Below, in pieces: positions 46,983 through 59,441 of a stretch of 64,000 nt of DNA. This DNA is from Halichoerus grypus. Taxonomy: Eukaryota > Chordata > Mammalia > Carnivora > Phocidae. The position numbers were made by a program, and so were the translations under genes. Positions within the stretch are counted from its first letter, which is position 1. The number at the start of each line of letters is the position of its first letter. The stretch lies in the NCBI RefSeq assembly GCF_964656455.1, contig NC_135716.1, positions 77,476,484 to 77,540,483 on the forward strand, read 5' to 3'. The notes below the pieces were generated by a model that worked only from the letters and a program-made list of their open reading frames with translations, ran no database searches and was not told the DNA's origin.

Positions 46983-47440
46983 TTAGTTTGCTAGGGCTGC
47001 CATGACAAAATATTCCAGGCTGCATTGCTTGAACAATAGACGTTTCTTGTCCCACCATTCTGGAGGACAGAGGACTGTAGGTATTTATTGCAGGGCTGGT
47101 TCCCCTTGAGGGCTATGAAGGAGAATCTGTTCCCTGCCTCTCCCCGAGCTTCTGGCGGTTGCTGGCATCATTGGCTTTCCTTGGCTTCTCCTGTATTACC
47201 CGTTTCTACCTTCATCTTCCCATGGTTTTCCAGCTGTGTGTGTGTTATCTGTGTCCAAGCTTCCCTTTTTATAAGGACACCAGTCACATTGGATTAGAGC
47301 CCACCCTCCCCCAGTGTGAACTCCTCTCAACTAATTACATCTGCAATGACCCTTTTTCCAAATAAGGTTACATTCTGAGGTACTGGAGGTTAGGACTTCA
47401 ACATATGAATTAAGGGGAGGAGCACAATTCAATTCATAAA
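46983..47440 (-). mobile_element. MaLR-type LTR, antisense
   Basis: TTTGCTAGGGCTGCCATGACA start, TTATAAGGACACCAGTCACA and GAGGTACTGGAGGTTAGGAC, with an end at ACAATTCAATTCATAA. This is the reverse complement of an MLT1-like LTR. Confidence 0.7.
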
Positions 47441-47446
47441 AGTGCA

Positions 47447-47510
47447 TTAGTGTTGTTTTAAGCCACCGTGTTTGTGGTAACTTGTTACACTGCAATAGAT
47501 AATGCAATTG
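47447..47510 (+). mobile_element. MaLR-type LTR 3' end fragment
   Basis: GTTTTAAGCCACCGTGTTTG followed by GGTAACTTGTTACA resembles the 3' end of a MaLR LTR in the sense direction. Confidence 0.5.
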
Positions 47511-48704
47511 TAAAGTAGAAAGAAAATGGAATGCTGGTAAGGTTATGAAGAAATATGAGTGGTTTCCTGCTGTCACCCCACAGTTCAGTATTGCTCACTA
47601 ATTCAGATGAAACACCATCTAAAGATAGGGAATGTAAATATACTTGGTTCCTCCGTAGGAACTAGGAACTAGGAATTATATTTGAATGTTATATAAATAC
47701 AACATAAAACCACAGCATTGAATAAAGTTGTTCTCAGAGTCTCCCCAAAATTTTCATTTTTATGTTTCTTTAAATTGTTATTTGTACTTTTTTCCCTTTT
47801 CTCTTCTTGCCAGCAAATGAGAAGTGCTAAAATGTTAAGAAACAAGTGTTGATGATAACTTAAAAAAAGTGTTACATATTTTTGTCAATTTTTAAGCCTA
47901 TCATCATTGATATATTTTTAGTATGTGGGATGCAGCATCGGGACCCTGATATTCCATAGTTGCAGAATTTTGATCAGTTCATGGAAACATGCATGATTGC
48001 CTGAGCTACCGCAGCTTCAACTCCCCAACTTGAACTTGTTTACTCATCAAGGAATGTCAGTCCACTCCAACAAATCAGAATATCCAGGCTTATGCCTAAA
48101 ACAGCTTGTTGTCTTCAGAATCTTCTGATTTAGTTAAATTAATCATTAATGTCCAGGACTCTGTGTCCTGACATGTCTCCTTACCATGTGTCCATCTCTG
48201 GGCCAGACCAGATGGGGTCTGAGTTTGGATATGATTCATAGGGATTGCAATCTACATACCTATTGAAATAAACTTTCCTTTTTTCAGTACTCACTGCCAA
48301 GCAGGCTGACATCACGTTTCTACTAGTTTAATTTGACAATACCTTTAAATAGCAAATTGTTACTTTTATGCAAGTTCTGCAAATTGTTCTGTGCTGTTTT
48401 TCACTATAAAGAAATGTAAATGTAAAAAAAAAAATCCTGAAGTGTTTATACCAGTTATTTTCAGGGAAATTGTTTTTTAAACTCATTTGGAATTGCCTTG
48501 AAAAACTGTCTACAAACACATTACCTTAAGTTTTAATTCATTCAACAACATTTTTTGAATGTTAGTTCTATGCTTATGAACAAAAACATTTATAACTTTG
48601 ACATTATGCAAAAGTTGCTTATGAACTAAATAAGTCAGTCATCTTATTCTCTAAAGTTTCTTCCAAAAATAAGAGCCACATTTGAGCTTAATCTGTGTAT
48701 GACA
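47511..48704. other. Intron, no recognised element
   Basis: Nothing recognised. Confidence 0.5.
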
Positions 48705-48900
48705 TTCTTTCAGAGTGCTTTACTTTCCTTAACTCATTTAATGCTCTAACCAACTCCATGAGATAAATTGTGTTATCATCCTCATGTATAGATGAGAGAA
48801 TGGAGGCAACAAGTTTAAATAGCTTATCCAAAGTAATATATTTCAAATGTGGAAGACACGGTATAAACCCAAATAGCTTGAATCCTTCAATCAAACTCTT
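48705..48900 (-). mobile_element. MIR SINE fragment, antisense
   Basis: AACTCATTTAATGCTCTAACC, TGTTATCATCCTCATGTATA and GAATGGAGGCAACAAG follow the reverse-complement MIR consensus. Confidence 0.7.
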
Positions 48901-48954
48901 AAACACAGAAAATAACAAAGAACTGGATATTTTAAAATATCCATTTGGCCACTT

Positions 48955-49350
48955 TGATTTCATTCATTCATTCATTAGAATATTTATTCAGTGTGGATCA
49001 TGTTCAGGTGCTGTACTATGTGGTGAGGATAAACTGGTAGGTAGGATGGAGCCCTCCTCTCTGCTCTCTCCTTAGCCAATGGAGAATAGTAGACAGATGT
49101 ACAGAGTGCTAAGAGAATGTAATGAATTTCCATCTGACCTGGTCCTAGCAGTTTAAGAAAGGCTTCTTAGAGATGGTGACATAACACCTCTGGTGTTTGT
49201 TACTCAGGTGAGAGAGACCAAATAAAGTTGGAGCTGGATGATTAGCCATGAATCGTGCATTAGAGAGAAATGAGGCTGGAGACAGAAGAATGTGTGCATA
49301 AGGAAGGATTTTGTTTGACACAGTAAAGATCTAGGGCTTCATTCATAGTG
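48955..49350 (-). mobile_element. L2-like LINE fragment, antisense
   Basis: Starts with CATTCATTCATTCATT then ATATTTATTCAGTGTGGA, and continues with AAGAAAGGCTTCTTAGAGATG. This is the usual reverse-complement L2 3' pattern. Confidence 0.5.
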
Positions 49351-49623
49351 CAAAGGCTGAGGGATTGGTTGGGGGGTCAACTAAGGCTGCACTGAATGGG
49401 AAGTTACATGTACTCATGCACACACACGTTGCATTATGCTTCTTGAAAATGAGCCATATTGCTTTATCTTCATCTGCACCTCCTCCTAATGGTGTCTTGA
49501 AATATATCTGCTGTTATTTATTTCATGCCTCCCCTAAGTCATATGTAGACCAGAAATTTGACAATATTTTTGAGCCAATATGAATTCAAGTCATCTCCTT
49601 TTATCTTTCACTCTAGATCTAGT

Positions 49624-49674
49624 CATCCATCCAACCGTCCATCCATCCATCCATCCACTCATCCATTCATTCAG
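49624..49674. repeat. (CATC)n microsatellite
   Basis: Imperfect CATC/CATT tetranucleotides over about 50 bp. Confidence 0.85.
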
Positions 49675-49764
49675 TTAACAAATAATGATACCATTATTCC
49701 GAAGTTGCACAAACCACATATTCAAGAGTTTTAATCTTGTTATTTCTATTTTTCTCATTCCTTG

Positions 49765-49990
49765 CTGTAGTGTAGCAGTAAAGAGGTTGGACTTTTGAAA
49801 CAAAATGTCTGGATTCAAATCCTGGCTCTTCCATAAAAAGCTGTAGTACCTTGGAGAAGATAATGTAACATCTCTGTCTTAGTTTCCTCAATTTAACACT
49901 AGGGATAATAATACCCATCACATGTTACTATAAAGTTTCAAATTAATAATTGATGTTAGGCCTAAGAACAGAGTTTGACCAAGTGTATAT
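49765..49990 (+). mobile_element. MIR SINE
   Basis: GTGTAGCAGTAAAGAGGTTGG, GGATTCAAATCCTGGCTCTTCC, TTAGTTTCCTCAATTTAA and GGATAATAATACCCATCAC cover most of the MIR in order. Confidence 0.85.
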
Positions 49991-50483
49991 ACATATTTAT
50001 ATAAGATATATATGCATAGGTATAAAACCGAAGTATCTACCAAATTAACATACTGTTTTAATTCAAATGTTGTTTGCATAAGAGCCAAACATTCAGCAAT
50101 TAAGGATGCTTTGCCTCTGCAGCAATAACTGGGGATAAATACCAAGGTGAATTAAAAAAAAAAAGAAGTCAGGAATAAAACAACTGTCACATTAAAAGAA
50201 AGAACTGCCTGGTCATTGCAACCCTAGTGGGTTGCTCACCCCACTCTCAACGCTCATTCTCCAGTGGAAAAAGGGTACAGGGGAATGCTTCTCTGTGTTT
50301 CTGTTCTCATATGTGTATCACTATATACCTGTTACATTACAAACACAACTAATTCTTTCCTTTTCGGATTTATGTATATGACCTTGCATATTCTACTGGT
50401 GCTTTAAAATAAATTCTAAAGTTCTATCTTCCTAAAAAATAAATGAAAGACGATAGATAATGTGAGTTGACCTGCAGCCCATT
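49991..50483. other. Intron between MIR and the minus-strand L1
   Basis: Unique-looking with a TATA-rich stretch; no gene seen. Confidence 0.5.
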
Positions 50484-50952
50484 TCTGTACTTTTTTTTTT
50501 TAAATTTAATTTTATGTTATGTTAATCACCATACATTAAATCATTATTTTTTGATGTACTGTTCCATGATTCATTGTTTGTGTATAACACCCAGTGCTCC
50601 ATTCTGTACGTGCCCTCTTTAATACCCATCACCAAGCTAACCCATCCCCCAAACCCCGTCCCCTCTAGAACCCTCAGTTTGTTTCTCAGAGTCCATAGTC
50701 TCTCATGGTTCGTCTTCCCCTCTGATTTCCCCCCTTTCATTTTACCCGTCCTACTATCTTCTTCTTTTTTTTTTTTAACATATAATGTATTATTTGTTTC
50801 AGAGGTACAGGTTTGCGAATGAAAAGTCTCACACAATTCAAGCGCTCGCCATAGCACATACCCTCCCCCATGTCTATCACCCAGCCACCCATCCCTCCTA
50901 CCCTCCCACCACTCCAGCAATGCTCAGTTTGTTTCCTGAGATTAAGAATTCC

Positions 50953-53900
50953 TCAAATCAGTGAGATCATATGATACATGTCTTTCTCTGATTGACTTAT
51001 TTTGCTCAGCATAACACCCTCCAGTTCCATCCACATCGTTGCAAATGGCAAGATTTCATTCCTTTTGATCGCTGCAATATTCCATTGTATATATATATGA
51101 CTTCTTCTTTATCCATTCATCTGTCGATGGACATCTTGGCTCTTTCCATAGTTTGCCTATTGTGGACATTGCTGCTATAAACATCGGGGTGCACGTACCC
51201 CTTCGGATCCCTACATTTGTATCTTTGGGGTAAATACCCAGTAGTGCAATTGCTGGATCATATGATAGCTCTATTTTCAATTTTTTGAGGAACCTCCATA
51301 CTGTTTTCCAGAGTGGCTGCACCAGCTTGCATTCCCACCAACAGTGTAGGAAGGTTCCCCTTTCTCCACATCCCCGCCAACATCTGTCATTTCCTGACTT
51401 GTTAATTTTAGCCATTCTGACTGGTGTGAGGTGGTATCTCATTGAGGTTTTGATTTGGATTTCCCTGATGCTGAGCGATGTTGAACACTTTTTCATGTGG
51501 CTGTTGGCCATTTGGATGTCTTCTTTGGAAAAATGTCTGTTCATGTCTTCTGCCCATTTCTTGATTGGATCATTTGTTCTTTGGGTGTTGAGTTTACTAA
51601 GTTCTTTATAGATTTTGGATACTAGCCCTTTATCTGATATGTCATTTGCAAATATCTTCTCCCATTCTGTCAGTTGTCTTTTGGTTTTGTTGACTATTTG
51701 CTTTGCTGTGCAGAAGCTTTTTATCTTGATGAAGTCCCAATAGTTCATTTTTGATCTTGCTTCCCTTGTCTTTGGCGATGTTTCTAGGAAGAAGTTGCTG
51801 CGGCTGAGGTTGAAGAAGTTGCTGCCTGTGTTCTCCTTTAGGATTTTGATGGACTCCTGTCTCACATTTAGGTCTTTCAATCATTTTGAGTCTATTTTTG
51901 TGTGTGGTATAAGGAAATGGTCGAGTTTCATTCTTCTGCAAGTGGCTGTCCAATTTTCCCAACACCATTTGTTGAAGAGACTGTCTTTTTTCCATTGGAC
52001 ATTCTTTCCTGCTTTGTCAAAGATTAGTTGACCATAGAGTTGAGGGTCCATTTCTGGGCTCTTTTCTGTTCCATTGATCTATGTGTCTGATTTTGTGCCA
52101 GTACCATACTGTCTTGATGACGACAGCTTTGTAATAGAGTTTGAAGTCCAGAATTGTGACACCGCCAACTTTGCTTTTCTTTTTCAACATTCTTCTGGCT
52201 ATTCGGGGTCTTTTCTGGTTCCATACAAGTTTTAGGATTATTTGTTCCATTTCTTTGAAAAAAGTGGATGGTCTTTTGATAGGGATTGCATTGAATGTGT
52301 AGATTGCTCTAGGTAGCATTGACATCTTCACAATATTTCTTCTTCCAATCCATGAGCATGGAACGTTTTTCCATTTCTTTGTCTCTTCCTCAATTTCTTT
52401 CATGAGTATGCTATAGTTTTCTGAGTACAGAGTCTTTGCCTCTTTGGTTAGATTTATTCCTAGGTATCTCATGGTTTTGGGTGCAATTGTAAATGGGATC
52501 AACTCCTTAATTTCTCTTTCTTCTGTCTTATTGTTGGTGTATAGGAATGCCACTGATTTCTGTGCATTGATATTATATCCTGCCACTTTGCTGAATTCCT
52601 ATATGAGTTCTAGCAGTTTTGGGGTGGAGTGTTTTGGGTTTTCCACATAAAGTATCATATCATCTACAAAGAGTGCGAGTTTGACTTCTTCCTTGCCGAT
52701 TTGGATGCCTTTTATTTCTTTTTGTTGTCTGATTGCGGTGGCTAGGACTTCTAATACTATGTTGAATAGCAGTGGTGATAGTGGACATCCCTGCCGTGTT
52801 CCTGACCTTAGGGGAAAGCTCTCAGTTTTTCCCCATTGAGAATGATATTCGCTGTGGGTTTTTCCTAGATGGCTTTTATGATATTGAGGTATGTACCCTC
52901 TATTCCTATACTCTGAAGAGTTTTGATCAAGAAAGGATGCGGTACTTTCTCAAATACTTTTTCTGCATCTTTTGAAAGGATCATATGGTTCTTGTTCTTT
53001 TCTTTCATTAATGTATTGTATCACATTGATTGCTTTGCAGATGTTGAACCAACCTTGCAGCCCAGGAATAAATCCCACTTGGTCGTGGTGAATAATCCTT
53101 TTAATGTACTGTTGGATCCTATTGGCTAGTATTTTGGTGAGATTTTTTGCATCCAAGTTCATCAAGGATATTGGTCTGTAATTCTCCTTTTTGATGGGTT
53201 CTTTGTATGGTTTTGGGATCAAGGTAATGCTGGCCTCATAAGACAAGTTTGGAAGTTTTCCTTCCATTTCGATTTTTTGGACAGTTTCAGAAGAATAGGT
53301 ATTAATTCTTTAAATGTTTTGTAGAATTCACCTGGGAAGCCATCTGGCCCTGGGCTTTTGTTTGTTAGGAGATTTTTGATGACTGCTTCAATGTCCTTAG
53401 TGGTTATAGGTCTGTTCAGGTTTTCTATTTCTTCCTCGTTCAGTTTTGGTAGTTGATACATCTCTAGGAATGCATCCATTTCTTCCAGATTATCTAATTT
53501 GCTGCCATAGAGTTACTCATAATATGTTCTTATAATTTTTGTATTTCTTTGGTGTTGGTTGTGATCTCTCCTCTTTCGTTCATGATTTTATTTATTTGGG
53601 TCACTTCTCTTTTCTTTTTGATAAGTCTGGCCAGGGGTTTATCAATCTTGTTAATTCTTTCAAAGAACCAGCTCCTAGTTTCGTTGATCTGTTCTACTGT
53701 TCTTTTGGTTTCTATTTCATTGATTTCTGCTCTGATCTTTATTATTTCTCTTCTCCTGTTGGGTTTAGGCTTTACTTGCTGTTCTTTCTCCAGCTTCTTT
53801 AGGTGTACGGTTAGGTTGTGTATTTGAGCCCTTTCTTGTTTCTTGAGAAGGGCTTGTATTGCTATATACTTTCCTCTTAGGACTGCCTTGGCTGCATCCC

Positions 53901-54760
53901 AAAGATTTGGAACAGTTGTGTTTTCATTTTCATTGGTTTCCATGAATTTTTTTAATTCTTCTTTAATTTCCTAATAGACCCATTCATTCATTAGTAGGAT
54001 GCTCTCTAGGTCCATGTATTTCAGTTCTTTCTGACTTTCCTCTTGTGATTGAGTTCTAGTTTCAAAGCATTGTGGTCTGAAAATATGCAGGGAATGATCC
54101 CAATCTTTTGGTACCGGTTGAGACTGATTTATGACCTAGGATGTGATCTATTCTGGAGAATGTTCCATGGGCACTAGAGAAGAATGTGTATTCTGTTGCT
54201 TTGGGATGGAATGTTCTGAATATATTTGTGAAGTCCATTTGGTCCAGTGTATCATTTAAAGTCTTTATTTCCTTGTTGATCTTTTACTTAGATGATCTGT
54301 CCATTTCAGTGAGGGGGTTGTTAAAATCCCCCACTATTACTGTATTGTTGTCAATGTGTTTCTTTGCTTTTGTTATTAATTGCCTTATATAATTGGCTGC
54401 TCCCATGTTAGGGGCATAGATATTTACAATTGTTAGATCTTCTTGTTGGATAGACACTTTAAGTATGATATAGTGTCCTTCTTCATCTCTTATTGTAGTC
54501 TTTGGTTTAAAATCTAATTTGTCTGATATAAGGATTGCCCCCCCCCAGCTTTCTTTTGGTGTCCATTAGCAGGGTAAATTATTTTCCACCCCGTCACGTT
54601 CAATCTAAGGGTGTCTTTGGGTCTAAAATGAGTCCCTTGCAGACAGCATATCGATGGGTCCTGTTTTTTTTATCCAATCTGATAGCCTGTGTCTTTTGAT
54701 TGGGGCATTTAGCCCATTTACATTCAGGATAACTATTGAAAGATATGAATTTAGTGCCAT
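50953..54760 (-). pseudogene. L1 ORF2 remnant, broken
   Basis: This reads from an ATG at 54760 (MALNSYLS-type start) to the stop at 50953-50955. Open pieces cover part of the endonuclease-to-RT spacer (53943-53530), the RT N-terminal part with [12 protein letters not shown] (53479-53219), a mid-RT piece (53267-52950), the connection region (52586-52017) and the C-terminal domain with [11 protein letters not shown] (51880-51056). Frameshifts and stops separate these pieces. The C-terminal 274-codon piece is the longest uninterrupted L1 coding stretch in the window. Confidence 0.9.
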
Positions 54761-54841
54761 TGTATTGCCTGTCAGGTGACTGTTACTGTATATTGTCTGT
54801 GTTCCTTTCTGGTCTATGTTACTTTTAGGCTCTCTCCTTGC

Positions 54842-55726
54842 TTAGAAGACCCCTTTCAAGATTTCTTGTAGGGCTGGTTTCCTGTTTGCATATTTCTTTA
54901 GTTTTTGCCCTGGAAGCTATTTATCTCTCCTTCTATTTTCAATGACAGCCTAGCTAGATATAGTATTCTTGGCTATATATTTTTCTCATTTAGTACTCTG
55001 AATATATCATGCCAGTCCTTTCTGGCCTGCCAGGTCTCTGTGGATAGGTCTGTTGCCAATCTTATGTTTCTACCATTGTAGTTTACAGATCTCTTCTCCC
55101 GAGCTGCTTTCAGGATTTTGTCTTTGTCTCTGAGACTCGTAAGTTTTACTCTTAGATGTCGAGGTGTTGACCTATTTTTATTGATTTTGAGGGGTGTTTC
55201 CTGGATTTTGATGTCTGTTTCCTTCCACAAATTAGGGAAGTTCTCTGCTATAATATGCTCCAGTATACCTTCTGCCCCTCTCTCTCTTTCTTTTTCTTCT
55301 GGGATCCCAATTATTCTAATGTTGTTTCGTCTTATGGTATCGCTTATCTCTCGAATTCTGCCCTCGTGATCCAGTAGTTGTTTATCTCTCTTTTTCTCAG
55401 CTTCTTTATTTTCCATCATTTGGTCTTCTATATCACTGATTCTCTCTTCTGCCTCACTTATCCTAGCAGTTAGAGCCTCCATTTTTGATTGCACCTCATT
55501 AATAGCCTTTTTGATTTTGACTTGGTTAGATTTTAGTTCTTTTATTTCTCCAGAAAGGGTTTCTCTAATATCTTCCATGCTTTTTTCAAGCCTAACTAGT
55601 ATCTTTAAAATTGTCATTCTGAACTCTAGCTCCAACATCTTACTAATGTCCGTATTGATCATGTCCCTGGCAGTCAGTACTGCTTCTTGTTCTTTTTGTT
55701 GAGGTGATTTTTTTCCGTCTTGTCAT
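54842..55726 (-). pseudogene. L1 ORF1 remnant, mostly open
   Basis: The consensus start codon is at 55726 and the consensus stop at 54842-54844. A 229-codon stretch (55662-54973) is open. It contains a heptad-rich coiled coil (IKELKSNQVKIKKAINEVQ region), the RRM-type IRIIGIPEE motif and the C-terminal DKILKAAREK segment. Near the C-terminus a frame break after LNEKNI cuts off the last 40 or so residues expected from the consensus. The protein would normally bind L1 RNA as a trimer; this copy would make at best a truncated one. Confidence 0.85.
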
Positions 55727-57527
55727 TTTGTCCAGAGGAGAATAAATGAATGAGAGAACAAAATGCTAACAGGGTAAAAACGACCCTAGAAAAATATACA
55801 CTAAGCAAATCAGAAGAGACCTGAACCCGGGGGAAAAGAAAGGGAAAGAATGAAAAAAGAAAAAGAAAAAGATAAAACAAAACGAAACAAAAACAAAAAC
55901 AGAATGTGATCAAATATGATCAGGCTGGTGCATAGTTTAGTGCCACACACTAGATTTTGGGCGTATTTTGGTCTGTTAGAAAAAAGTGCCTCCCAAAAAT
56001 TAAAAGAAAGAAAAACTTATATATGTACAAAAGTAAGGGTAAATTCGATGAAGGGATGGAATATAATGTAGAGATGAAAATTATGAAAGATTTTATAAAA
56101 GGAATTGAGAGGATAAGAAGTTGGTTGAAAAAAGACAGAAGAGGATTAAAAAAAAAAAAGGTAGAGAATGTGATCAGGCAGGAGACTAGAACAAAGCCAT
56201 ACACTAGAGATTTAGGGTATATTTTGGTCTGTTAGAAAAAACTGTGTCCCAAAATTTTAACGAAAGAACAACTTATATATATATACCAAAAATAAGCTTA
56301 ACTACTTTGAAGAGATAGAATATGGCTCTAAAAATGAAAAATAAAAATGTTTTTTTAAAAAAGGGATTGATAAGATGTTGGTTGAAAAAGGGAAAAAGAA
56401 AAATTCAAAAAAAAAAAGAAAAAGCAAAAACAGAAAATTAAAAAAATTAGCTTTGAAAGACTAAAGAATCATGAGGAAAAAGCCATGAATTTTATGTGCA
56501 GTATTCCCCTAGTGCTGGAGTTCTGCCGTTCTCATTGATCATTAACCTTGGTCTTGGCTGGCTGTTCTTGCTGATCTTCTGGGGGAGGGGCCTGTTGCAG
56601 TGGTTCTCAAATGTCTTTGCCTGGAGGCGGAATTGCCCTGCTAGGTAATCTGCTTGTGTTTGCTCTTGGGAGCTTTTGTTTCCTGTAAGCTTTCCGCACA
56701 GCCTTTGGAGGATGAGAGTGAAAATGGCAGCCCCCCAGTCTCCACCCCAGAGGACCCGAGAACCCAGGGTCCTACTCCTCAGTGAGCCCCCAGAGAAAAG
56801 CAGTCAATCACTCCCATCTCCCCGTCTCTGGCCACACTCCATGCTCACCCGGCCTGTGACCGAGCATTTCTATCTCTGGCACACGACCCCTTTTGGAGTC
56901 TCCAAACCCAGCAGATCCCTGTGGTGCACTCCCATGCTGCTCCTCCCAGGGGAGGTTGGGGAGTGTCCCCGGATCTGCCACTTGTTGGGTCCCTGCTGGA
57001 AGAGCAGTGGCCTGACTGTGCTGTGGATCACAGTTTATGGCGACCCTGAGCTGAGAGCCTGCTCCTCGGCTCCGTCTATGCAACTGGATTCCCTGCTCTG
57101 ATACCTGGGAGCTCTGCCGCACTCAGGCACCCCCAGTCTTTCTGTGACTCCGAGGGTCCTGAGACCACACTGTCCCAGCGAGGGTTCCACCCCCTGCTTA
57201 GCCACTGAAGCAATGTCCCTCAGAGGAGCAGACTTCTAAAAGTTCCGATTTTGTGCTCCGCTGCTCTAATCACTTGCCAGTAGCAGCTGACAGAGGCCCC
57301 CTCGCCCACTGTCTATCTTCACAAATATCACCTCAGATTCACTTCTCTGCACGTCCTACCTTCCAGAAAGTGGTCGCTTTTCTGTTCAGAGAGTTGCTGC
57401 TATTCTTTTCTTCGATCTCCTGTTGAGTTCATATGTTTTCAGAATGGTTTGATCCCTATCTAGCTGAATTCCTGGGACCAGACAAAATTTTGATCTCCTA
57501 CTCCTCTGCCATCTTGCTCCTCCTTCC
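55727..57527 (-). promoter_or_regulatory. L1 5' UTR of the minus-strand copy
   Basis: It has the same two-part structure as the plus-strand copy: a GC-rich half (about 56500-57527) and an A-rich half (as read on +) containing two imperfect tandem segments, about 55890-56160 and 56160-56400. Any residual promoter activity would be antisense to PXDNL. Confidence 0.7.
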
Positions 57528-57574
57528 TCTATACTTTTCCTTTTTATATGAGGATTTAAGGGGGAGATATATGG

Positions 57575-57720
57575 GCTTAACTGGAAATGCTGTGTTTTTC
57601 CACTTGCAAACTCTTCAAAACCAAGAACCATGCCTTATTCATTTTTATTTTCCCTACAGTACTTAGTCTAATAGTTTAGTAAGTTCCACATAAATATTTA
57701 TTGACAAAAATTATATACTT
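57575..57720 (+). mobile_element. L2 LINE 3' end fragment
   Basis: GCAAACTCTTCAAAACCAAG, CCATGCCTTATTCATTTTTA and CCACATAAATATTTATTGAC resemble the L2 3' terminus. It lies just beyond the L1 5' end. Confidence 0.55.
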
Positions 57721-58924
57721 TTCAGAAATAGAAAAACTAAATTTTACTATATGAGTGAAACCCATATATGTTAGTTGTGTTCTTTGTTTTCATTTCTATT
57801 TCTTTTTTTCTCACCTAGTTATGCAAATATTTATGGATTATTGGTTATTGATAAGGTGCTAGGTTGAAGTAATGGTGTAAAAGTAGGCACATATAGATCT
57901 GTTAGTATACTGCATAGCTTTATCTATAATGTCTCGATACTATAGTTTCAAAAGTAACACATGCAACATTTTCAACTGCATGCATTTCCCACCAGTTCAC
58001 TGGCAAAGCTTGCCCATTGAGGTAGTTTGTCATTGCCACAGTTCTACCTCCCTTCTTGAGTACTTCTCTGTCCTTGGGAAGAATTCTGTACCTCCATGTT
58101 CCTCTTCAATTGTCCAAAGTCTCACACCTGTCCTAGGGCTCAGCCCACCGTCAGACTTGGAATAATCCATTTCTCTCTGCTTACTTACATTTACTGTTTT
58201 TAAATTGTTTAAATTATGACTGTTTCTTATTGAAAACTGGGACAAAACAAAGGATAGAGGTAGAATAAGAAAAAAGAAATAACAACCATAACAATGTTCT
58301 AGACACATCACTGTCACCATTTTGACATGTTGTCATTTCAGTTTATTTTTTATATGTTTTAATATTGGTAAATTCATATTGCATAACAAAGTTTTACTTT
58401 TCTTTTGTGTCTAATTTTATAGCATTTGCCATTTATTTTGTTATTTAAAAATCAACTTAAATTTTATCTTCAGCTTTGCTTAACAATTTATCATGGGGCA
58501 TATTCCTCTTGATTTTAATTTATATATGCTAAGGTGAAGATGTAAGTTGTCTTTACATCTCTCCCTTCCCTAAGAAATAACTCCCTTCCCTAAGAAATAA
58601 CTTGCTCATTGCCCAACACAAAAAGCTGTAGGGTAATTCCTTGTACCCCTCCAATTTATGCTGTCCAGTGTAACCTTTTAGATTCAAGTGCATAGTGAAA
58701 TGTTCTGGGATTGTTATCATGTTCCACTTCAATCTATTTTTTATTCCAGTATTAAAAATTCTTTTTTTTTTTTTTTTGAGCTTTATATATAGTAGTTTTA
58801 GTATTTGGAAAGGTAGGTTCCTACATCATTGTTTTTCCTCTTCTCAATATACATAGTTTCCAATCCAACTGTTTTCAGATGAAATTTAAAGAGCATTTGT
58901 TGTTGTTGTTTTGTATTTATATAA
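57721..58924. other. Intron, mostly unassigned
   Basis: No gene seen. Contains a perfect 20-bp tandem duplication at 58561-58600 and a T-run at about 58762-58779. Confidence 0.5.
58561..58600. repeat. Perfect 20-bp tandem duplication
   Basis: CTCCCTTCCCTAAGAAATAA occurs twice back to back with no mismatch. Confidence 0.95.
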
Positions 58925-59060
58925 AAATTTTCATAACATTCTCATGTGTTTTTATTGTGGTGAAAAACACATAACAAAAAAATTTACTATGCTAGCCATT
59001 TTAAGTGTACAGTACAGTAGTGTTAACTATATGCACATTGTTGTGCAATAGAGGTCATGA
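58925..59060 (-). mobile_element. Old L1 3' UTR-type fragment, antisense
   Basis: TTTATTGTGGTGAAAAACAC, ATTTTAAGTGTACAGTACAG and CACATTGTTGTGCAATAG resemble a common reverse-complement old L1 segment. Confidence 0.5.
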
Positions 59061-59441
59061 AAAACAAAAAACTAGCCTTGAGTTAGTAGCAGGTGTTGAT
59101 TAAGTAATTTGAGGAGCTCAGAATTTCAAGCATTCTGTCTACCACGTTTTTGTTCCTTTCCTCATTTTCAAGTCCTCTAAGTGAAAAAAATGTACCCCAT
59201 GATCAGTGTTCTTGCTCAGATTCAGCTTTCTCTCCCTATGGAGACTCTATGGATTTTGCAAACTGCCTTGGTATTTCATCTGCTTTGGTAAAAACAGAGA
59301 TGCAGCCACTTGCAAAACCAGAAACCTGTAATTGAACTGACTGAAGAGCTATCCATCTCCCTCCTCAATTGAAGAGATACTCTAGACAGGAAGATGATGC
59401 CAATCTCACACAATGCTCATGTGGATACTTTTTCCCCACAG
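59061..59441 (+). other. Intron end before the third PXDNL exon
   Basis: Unique-looking sequence leading to the CTTTTTCCCCACAG acceptor. A short open frame runs through 59150-59335 but has no splice logic with PXDNL. Confidence 0.55.

Larger units (their letters stand above)
50495..57527 (-). mobile_element. Near full-length LINE-1, antisense to PXDNL, inactive
   Basis: This is a second roughly 7-kb L1 in the large PXDNL intron, reading right to left. The 5' end near 57527 carries the complement of GGAGGAGCAAGATGG. The 5' UTR runs to about 55727, ORF1 lies at 55726-54842, ORF2 at 54760-50953, and the 3' UTR ends in the T-run at 50491-50501. An 11-bp near-match (TCTGTACTTTT at 50484 and TCTATACTTTT at 57528) fits a target-site duplication with one change. 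Its open segments (274, 229 and 189 codons) are longer than those of the plus-strand copy, suggesting it is somewhat younger or less decayed. It is still interrupted in both frames. Confidence 0.95.

Noticed and set aside
48770..49075. 101-codon plus-strand frame
   Set aside because: It spans the MIR and L2 fossils and is explained by repeat sequence.
51056..51880. 274-codon minus-strand frame as an independent protein gene
   Set aside because: It is the C-terminal piece of L1 ORF2, in register with the rest of the minus-strand element.
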